Of a DNA stretch of 11,075 nt, positions 6,776-11,075 are shown in pieces (the first letter of the stretch is position 1; each line of letters begins with the position of its first letter). The position numbers and the translations under genes were made by a program. This stretch comes from Candidatus Aerophobota bacterium (GTDB taxonomy: Bacteria; Aerophobota; Aerophobia; Aerophobales; Aerophobaceae): the NCBI GenBank assembly GCA_030672545.1, contig DAOVGF010000040.1, forward strand, positions 1 to 11,075. The letters are read 5' to 3'. The notes under the pieces were generated by a model. It did no database searches, had not been told where the DNA came from, and saw nothing but the letters and a program-made list of their open reading frames with translations.

Positions 6776-7858
6776 ATGAAAAAGGGATTAATAGGTGCCA
6801 TCCTGGCCGCATTTGTTCTTGTGTTTGCTTCCGGAGCCATGGCCACGGATGTGGACTTCACTTATAATGGTGCCATTGAGTTTAAGATTACGGGTACCAG
6901 TGCGGAGGGATCTTGTAGTGGATTGTTTGCCGCCGGTGATGTGCTGGTGGACTTGAATTTCGTGGCCACCTGCGGGAGTTGGGAGCTTAACGTTTCTCCC
7001 GAGCTGGATATTGGTGGGGGAGCCATGGCCGAGTGTGATGCCTACATTACCTATTATGGGTCGATGTTTGACTTCACTATGTATCCTACGGGAGTAGACT
7101 TTGGCCTGTATGATGTCGAGGGCGGAGCGGGCGGACCTAACATTCCCTCGAATCCGGGAGTTAAGATTGTTTTCCCGCTGGAGATGGCTACCATTACCTT
7201 TGTGGTGAACAACCAGTGCGGGCAAGAAGCTTATTGCACCACCATTGATGACTGCTACTGCAGTTGCGACTACGACTACTACTACGGCCACTACTGCTAC
7301 TGTGATCCCTATTGCGATGTAGCCTGGTCTGATGGTAGCAGCGTCATCTTCAACCTTGGCGGCAGCATTGACTTCGCCCTGGATCCGATGACCTTTGGGA
7401 TTATGTTCAACTCCAATGCGGATAAATCCAGCGACTGGTACGGAAATGCTTTTGGAGCCAAGGCCAGTTTTGCTATGGATCCGCTGACCTTTATTGTGGA
7501 GTACGGGACCTGGACTCCCAATAATACTCGCTACTCTTGCTGTGGTGATCCCTGTTGGGAAGGATGTGAGCTCTACGAGTACGAAGACGAGGATATGTGT
7601 GCCGGGACGGGGTATTATGTGGAGATGGACTACGATGCCGGAGATATGGGCAGCTTTGTTTTTAGTTACAACCATGCTGATGCCTGCCTGAATACCGGTG
7701 GTTGTGACTACGGAGATCCATACTCCAAACTCTACTTTGAGTACACCTATCCATTGGCTGAATGCGTGAACCTCGTTTTTGACGTTACCAACACCAACGA
7801 TGGCTCGGGTGGAGATGCAGTTACTGATTATGAAGCGGTGGTTTCCTGCTCCTTCTAA
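6776..7858 (+). CDS. Cysteine- and tyrosine-rich porin-like secreted protein
   Basis: Residues 1-23 are a clear signal peptide (MKKGLIG, hydrophobic core, GAMA cleavage site). The mature protein of about 337 residues is acidic, rich in Gly, Asp, Tyr and alternating hydrophobic segments, and ends in AVVSCSF. A terminal Phe with alternating hydrophobic residues is the usual BAM recognition signal, so an outer-membrane beta-barrel is likely. A strand pair recurs: FALDPMTF (200-207) and FAMDPLTF (232-239). The odd part is 20 cysteines. Eight fall between residues 148 and 180 in a Cys-Tyr-Asp-rich segment (C148, 154, 160, 162, 164, 174, 176, 180). Five more lie at 255, 256, 260, 264 and 275, next to an acidic run YEYEDED. 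These look like inserted loops, perhaps disulfide-bonded or metal-binding. Three tandem promoters and a strong ribosome-binding site suggest very high expression. The substrate is unknown; an S-layer-like surface protein is the alternative. Confidence 0.75.
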   Translation: MKKGLIGAILAAFVLVFASGAMATDVDFTYNGAIEFKITGTSAEGSCSGLFAAGDVLVDLNFVATCGSWELNVSPELDIGGGAMAECDAYITYYGSMFDFTMYPTGVDFGLYDVEGGAGGPNIPSNPGVKIVFPLEMATITFVVNNQCGQEAYCTTIDDCYCSCDYDYYYGHYCYCDPYCDVAWSDGSSVIFNLGGSIDFALDPMTFGIMFNSNADKSSDWYGNAFGAKASFAMDPLTFIVEYGTWTPNNTRYSCCGDPCWEGCELYEYEDEDMCAGTGYYVEMDYDAGDMGSFVFSYNHADACLNTGGCDYGDPYSKLYFEYTYPLAECVNLVFDVTNTNDGSGGDAVTDYEAVVSCSF

Positions 7859-7893
7859 GGAAGGAATCAGGAAGATTAAGATAAGAAAAAAAT

Positions 7894-7922
7894 GGAGGCG
7901 AGTCCGTGAGAGGCTCGCCTCC
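7894..7922 (-). terminator. Strong hairpin after the porin-like gene; T tract only on the minus strand
   Basis: GGAGGCGAG (7894-7902) pairs perfectly with CTCGCCTCC (7914-7922) around an 11-base loop. On the plus strand the hairpin is followed by GGAAAAGAATG, not a T tract. Seven As precede it (7886-7892), so read on the minus strand it is a textbook intrinsic terminator, yet no minus-strand gene leads into it. On the plus strand it may protect the 3' end of the abundant porin message or lower read-through into the ABC gene. Confidence 0.45.
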
Positions 7923-7961
7923 GGAAAAGAATGATTAATTACTTTGAGGGGGTGAGAAAGA

Positions 7962-9062
7962 GTGGCCACAGTACGTTTAAAAGAAGTATCTAAGGTTTTT
8001 GGTAAGGTAATGGCGGTAAAAAAATTTAGCCTAAATATTGGGGACGGAGAGTTTATCATCCTGGTAGGTCCATCCGGCTGTGGGAAGACTACTACTTTGA
8101 GGTCTATTGCTGGTCTGGAGGAGGTTACCTCTGGTGAGATCTATATTGGAGAGCGGCTGGTTAACGATGTTCCTCCTAAGAACCGGGATATTGCTATGGT
8201 TTTCCAGAACTATGCTCTCTATCCCCACATGAATGTTTACCGCAATATGTCCTTTGGGCTGAGATTACGTAAAGTTCCTAAGGATGAGATTGATAAAATA
8301 GTAAAGCGGACGGCTGAACTTCTGGGAATCCGCGAACTTCTAGATCGTAAGCCTAAGGAGCTTTCTGGTGGGCAGCGCCAAAGGGTAGCTTTGGGAAGGG
8401 CTATTGTCCGTAACCCCAAGGTCTTTCTTTTTGATGAACCTCTGTCTAACCTTGATGCCAAACTGAGGATTGCCATGAGGGCTGAGCTTCTGGATCTTCA
8501 TACCCGACTTAAGACCACCACTATATATGTGACTCATGATCAGTTGGAAGCTATGACTATGGGGGACAGAATTGTGGTTATGAATGAGGGTTTGATTCAG
8601 CAGGTAGACCCACCTGAACAGGTTTATAACCATCCGGTGAACAAGTATGTAGCTGGTTTTATTGGCTCACCTTCAATGAACTTTCTTGACTGCAGCCTGG
8701 TCAAAAAGAATGGAAATGTGTATGTCACCAGTAAGGGTTTTTCTCTGCGCATGCCTCCGGAAAGTATCAAGAAGATAGAAAAATATATTAATAAAGAGGT
8801 TGTTTTGGGAATTCGACCGGAGCTTTTGGATTGCACTCAGACAGTTAAAGATTTTGCTCCGGAGACAACTTTTAAGGCTTCCGTGTGGGTCATAGAACCT
8901 CTTGGCTCAGAAAAACTATGTCATATGAAAAGTGAAGATAATGCTCTGGTATCTCGTCTGGACCCAAAGGTGATTCTGAAAGCAGGTGACACATCCGAAT
9001 TTTGCGTCAACATGGAGGGGATCCACATTTTTGACCCAGAAACTGAGGAAACTGTACTTTAA
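7962..9062 (+). CDS. ABC transporter ATP-binding protein, MsmX/MalK/UgpC type
   Basis: This cytoplasmic ATPase of 366 residues powers import through a CUT1-type sugar or glycerol-phosphate transporter. It has Walker A GPSGCGKTT (36-44), Q82 of the Q-loop in MVFQNYALYPHM, signature LSGGQ (134-138), Walker B VFLFDE (154-159), the D-loop SNLD, and the H-loop H192 in VTHDQLEAMTMGDR. The C-terminal 130 or so residues are the TOBE/MalK regulatory extension, beginning near YNHPVNKYVAGFIGSPSMNF. The start is GTG at 7962 with GAGGGGGTGA at 7946-7955. No permease or binding protein lies nearby. It may be a shared, unlinked ATPase like B. subtilis MsmX, serving several sugar transporters. It lies 103 bases after the porin-like gene and could be partly co-transcribed. 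The specific substrate cannot be read from the sequence. Confidence 0.92.
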   Translation: MATVRLKEVSKVFGKVMAVKKFSLNIGDGEFIILVGPSGCGKTTTLRSIAGLEEVTSGEIYIGERLVNDVPPKNRDIAMVFQNYALYPHMNVYRNMSFGLRLRKVPKDEIDKIVKRTAELLGIRELLDRKPKELSGGQRQRVALGRAIVRNPKVFLFDEPLSNLDAKLRIAMRAELLDLHTRLKTTTIYVTHDQLEAMTMGDRIVVMNEGLIQQVDPPEQVYNHPVNKYVAGFIGSPSMNFLDCSLVKKNGNVYVTSKGFSLRMPPESIKKIEKYINKEVVLGIRPELLDCTQTVKDFAPETTFKASVWVIEPLGSEKLCHMKSEDNALVSRLDPKVILKAGDTSEFCVNMEGIHIFDPETEETVL

Positions 9063-9068
9063 AGATGG

Positions 9069-9144
9069 GGGGAAGATAAGTCCTCATCCTAAGAGAAACT
9101 TGTATCCAGGCAAAAAAAGCTTGGAGTAAGGTATTATCTTCCCT
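9069..9144 (+). other. Candidate structured RNA element before yacP
   Basis: GGGAAGATAA (9070-9079) is the exact reverse complement of TTATCTTCCC (9134-9143), closing a 54-base interior. Inside, TCCAGGC-AAAAAAA-GCTTGGA (about 9104-9124) forms a 7-bp hairpin with one GU pair and an all-A loop. About 25 further bases of the interior remain unpaired in this model. It lies directly after the ABC gene stop and before the terminator at 9181. It matches no riboswitch class I know. It could be the 3' end structure of the ABC message, a small RNA, or a cis-regulator of yacP. Confidence 0.4.
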
Positions 9145-9180
9145 CTTTAATTACTGTGATTAGTCCACTAAGTAGAAGAA

Positions 9181-9219
9181 AGGGTGCCCGGGGAAGTATA
9201 GAGGGCGCCTTTTTGTTTT
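9181..9219 (+). terminator. Intrinsic terminator between the ABC gene and yacP
   Basis: AGGGTGCCC pairs with GGGCGCCT (one bulge and one GU) across a 13-base loop, followed by TTTTTGTTTT. This is a good Rho-independent terminator. It lies only 15 bases before the yacP ATG and no promoter was found after it, so yacP must be read through it or start from an unusual promoter. Confidence 0.75.
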
Positions 9220-9234
9220 AGAAGAGAAATCTAA

Positions 9235-9747
9235 ATGAAAACAGCTTATCTGGTGGATGGCTATAATGTTATTTACAGTTCTCCTTTTTTGAAGAAGTTG
9301 CTGGAGAAAGATATCTTCCTGGCTCAGGAGGAACTGGTAAGGCAGGTTCTGGGGTATTGTTGTCAGGAAGAAGTGGAAGGATGGATAGTTTTTGATGCTT
9401 ACCGTCGGCCCCTGGGGAATGTGGTGGAGAAATTAACTAATCTGATTAGAGTTGTTTTCACTGGAGCCGGCCAGACAGCCGACTCCTACATTGAAAGCTT
9501 TGTTTCCAGAAACAAAAGCCGGTATGATTACATCTATGTGGTTACTTTCGACTATCCTGAAATGATGACCGTAGTAGACAAGCATATTTTGCTCTACTCT
9601 CCTCGGAGCTTTCTTAAAGAAATTGCCTCCGGCCGTGAAACTATGAGAAGAGAAGATTTTTCTTTCCGGACTTGCTCGGGGCCTCGACTTTTTGATTATC
9701 TGGGAAAGGAAGTTATCGATCAACTGCGAAGACTTGCCAAGAGATAA
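9235..9747 (+). CDS. yacP: YacP-like NYN/PIN-fold endoribonuclease
   Basis: The 170-residue protein matches the NYN_YacP family, a PIN-like nuclease fold. Its acidic residues sit at the expected places: D8 and N11 in YLVDGYNVI, D54 in IVFDAYRR, D83 in GAGQTADSYIE, and D106 in VVTFDYPEM. The B. subtilis member (Rae1) is a ribosome-associated enzyme that cuts mRNA in the A site; that role is inferred here by family only. Many family members read VATSD where this one reads VVTFD, so the serine is replaced by phenylalanine next to the retained aspartate. The ribosome-binding site is weak (AAGAGA). The gene begins just after an intrinsic terminator and ends 7 bases before phoH, with which it likely forms an operon. 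Confidence 0.85.
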   Translation: MKTAYLVDGYNVIYSSPFLKKLLEKDIFLAQEELVRQVLGYCCQEEVEGWIVFDAYRRPLGNVVEKLTNLIRVVFTGAGQTADSYIESFVSRNKSRYDYIYVVTFDYPEMMTVVDKHILLYSPRSFLKEIASGRETMRREDFSFRTCSGPRLFDYLGKEVIDQLRRLAKR

Positions 9748-9754
9748 TTTTTTA

Positions 9755-10732
9755 ATGAGGGAAGTGCGAATTAAACTAAAAGATAGAAGAGAAGGTCCTC
9801 TTCTATGTGGGAGAAACGACGAAACCTTAAAGTTGTTGGAGGAGGAGTTAAGGGTAAAGTTTGTCTTTCGAAATGATTGTCTTACCATCAGAGGTGAGGC
9901 AATTAGCCTGGCTCGAAGCCAGGAAGTTATTCAGCAGATTCTCTCTCAATTAAGAGAAGGTTATCTTCCTGAGACAAGGGAAATAAGATTTTTTTTGCGT
10001 CAGCTTAAAGAAAACAAGTTGGTCCAAATTAACGGAGATAATTCCCTGGTAGTCTTTACTACTTCCCGGGGTAGAAAGATAAGACCGCGAACCGAGGGTC
10101 AAAAAAAGTATATAGAGACGGTGCGCCGTAACGAGGTAGTTTTCGTCATTGGTCCAGCCGGGACCGGGAAAACCTATCTGGCCGTGGCTATGGCCATGGC
10201 AGCTCTGCAGAAAGAGCAGGTGGTGAGATTAGTACTCACCAGGCCTACGGTAGAGGCGGGTGAAAAATTGGGATATTTACCTGGGGGCCTGGAAGAAAAA
10301 ATAGAACCTTATCTTCGTCCTCTTTATGATGCTTTTTATGATTTGATTTTGGCTAATAAATTTCAATCCCTATTGCAAAGGGGTATTATCGAAATTGCTT
10401 CTCTTGCTTATATGAGAGGTAGAACTCTCAATGACGCCTTTATAATCCTTGATGAAGCTCAAAACACTACTTATGAGCAAATGAAGATGTTTCTCACTAG
10501 GCTGGGATTTGGTTCCAAAGTGGTGATCGCCGGGGATATTACTCAAATTGATCTTTCTCCACCTAAGTCTTCGGGCCTGGTACAAGTTCAGTCCCTTTTT
10601 ACTGAAATAAAAGGGATTCAGACTATTTACCTTACCCGCAGAGATGTAGTGCGGCACCGGTTGGTCCAGGAGATGGTGGAGGCTTACGAAAGTCGTGAAG
10701 GAAAGATTGATTATGGCAAGAAGAGCAGGTGA
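9755..10732 (+). CDS. phoH: PhoH-family ATPase
   Basis: PhoH-like proteins are P-loop ATPases related to superfamily 1 helicases, with an N-terminal RNA-binding-like region, and are linked to RNA turnover. The 325 residues include an N-terminal domain of about 100 residues, Walker A GPAGTGKT (133-140), the RPTVEAGEKLGYLPG motif, Walker B IILDEAQN with D233 and E234, the AGDITQIDLS motif, and C-terminal LTRRDVVRHRLV. The ATG at 9755 is preferred because its product, MREVRIKL, aligns with normal PhoH N-termini. The frame is open further upstream to 9692, but that would overlap yacP by 56 bases. The ribosome-binding site is weak, so coupling to yacP is likely. In many bacteria phoH is followed by a 7TM-HD gene and ybeY, and the next gene here fits that order. 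Confidence 0.94.
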   Translation: MREVRIKLKDRREGPLLCGRNDETLKLLEEELRVKFVFRNDCLTIRGEAISLARSQEVIQQILSQLREGYLPETREIRFFLRQLKENKLVQINGDNSLVVFTTSRGRKIRPRTEGQKKYIETVRRNEVVFVIGPAGTGKTYLAVAMAMAALQKEQVVRLVLTRPTVEAGEKLGYLPGGLEEKIEPYLRPLYDAFYDLILANKFQSLLQRGIIEIASLAYMRGRTLNDAFIILDEAQNTTYEQMKMFLTRLGFGSKVVIAGDITQIDLSPPKSSGLVQVQSLFTEIKGIQTIYLTRRDVVRHRLVQEMVEAYESREGKIDYGKKSR

Positions 10733-11051
10733 GGGCCGAGTGAAGAGGAGTTCATTCCGGCTAAAAGGACTATTTCTTAAAAGTAGCCTGACTGGCTGGA
10801 TTTGGGGAGGGGGGTTGATGGGGGCCCTCCTGATAATATTTGTTTTTCTCCCCTATTCCACAGTAGAAAAGAATAATCAGTTGACTATGATTCTTTTAAT
10901 AGGTCTGGTAACTTTACTCCTCCTGGCCTATCTCGGTCGTTTTTGCTCACAAATTCGTTCTGATAAATCTCTCTTTATAATTTTGATTATATTTATATAC
11001 ACAGCATTTATTGGGAAAAATAACAATTTTCTTGATTCTGTTTCCAAATAA
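10713..11051 (+). CDS. Short membrane protein resembling the start of a 7TM-HD (PgpH-type) protein, ending early
   Basis: From ATG 10713 the protein has 112 residues: a basic N-terminus (MARRAGEGRVKR), then three hydrophobic segments (GWIWGGG to VFLPYS; LTMILLIG to LLLAY; SLFIILIIFIYTAFIG). The piece AYLGRFCSQIRSDKSLFIIL resembles the first loop of the 7TM region of PgpH/YqfF proteins, which degrade cyclic di-AMP in relatives. The large extracytoplasmic HDED domain normally found after the first helix is absent. TAA at 11049-11051 stops the frame, and the same frame then reads FINNDFLA, which could continue the protein, so a nonsense mutation is possible. The start overlaps phoH by 20 bases. 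AAGGA at 10698-10702 supports ATG 10713, but GTG 10740 with GAGGG or GTG 10695 are alternatives. The position after phoH supports the family guess, but the short sequence does not prove it. Confidence 0.5.
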   Translation: MARRAGEGRVKRSSFRLKGLFLKSSLTGWIWGGGLMGALLIIFVFLPYSTVEKNNQLTMILLIGLVTLLLLAYLGRFCSQIRSDKSLFIILIIFIYTAFIGKNNNFLDSVSK

Positions 11052-11075
11052 TTCATTAACAATGACTTTTTGGCG

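Noticed and set aside
7250..7310. TAC/GAC/TGC-rich tract in the porin-like gene as a microsatellite
   Set aside because: The codons are mixed and not an exact tandem repeat; the pattern follows from the Cys-Tyr-Asp-rich protein sequence.
6788..8059. Long 423-codon minus-strand frame across the porin-like gene
   Set aside because: It is a shadow of the plus-strand gene: the plus-strand product has a signal peptide, ribosome-binding site and promoters, while the minus frame has low-complexity Val/Ile/Ala runs and no motifs.
9692..9754. Upstream extension of phoH to 9692
   Set aside because: It would overlap yacP by 56 bases, and the extra residues do not resemble PhoH N-termini.

Overview
The window looks like chromosome from an uncultured, deep-branching diderm bacterium. 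Coding density is high, composition is moderate (roughly mid-40s percent GC by eye), TTG and GTG starts are used alongside ATG, and Shine-Dalgarno sites and sigma-70-like promoters are recognisable. A secreted beta-rich protein ending in phenylalanine suggests an outer membrane. No rRNA, tRNA, CRISPR array, integrase or transposase was recognised, so I do not name a phylum.

Layout. (1) Positions 1-430, minus strand: 5' part of an exported protein of unknown function that runs off the left edge. A 30-bp perfect palindrome lies just upstream, followed by about 430 bases without a convincing gene. (2) Positions 748-4057: a sigma-70-like promoter and an operon of a PHP phosphoesterase, miaB and miaA, tightly spaced or overlapping. 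miaA and miaB act in sequence on A37 of tRNA: MiaA adds the dimethylallyl group and MiaB the 2-methylthio group. (3) Positions 4063-4221: a cluster of five related REP-like units. (4) Positions 4273-6279: ligA (NAD-dependent DNA ligase), followed by a small decayed gene whose frame is broken by a 4-base tandem duplication. (5) Positions 6450-6775: three tandem near-consensus promoters and a purine-rich leader driving a cysteine- and tyrosine-rich porin-like protein (6776-7858). An MsmX/MalK/UgpC-type ABC ATPase without permeases follows (7962-9062). (6) Positions 9069-9219: a foldable RNA element and an intrinsic terminator just before the yacP-phoH pair and a third membrane gene. That gene resembles the start of a 7TM-HD (PgpH-type) protein but stops after 113 codons.

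The window mixes housekeeping genes (tRNA modification, DNA ligation, RNA turnover) with two envelope or surface loci, the left-edge exported protein and the porin-like gene. I do not see a complete new multi-gene system. The most unusual items are the cysteine-rich porin-like protein with its triplicated promoter, the structured element plus terminator before yacP, the palindrome that can compete with the ribosome-binding site of the left-edge gene, the 4-base-duplication pseudogene after ligA, and the prematurely ended 7TM-HD-like gene.
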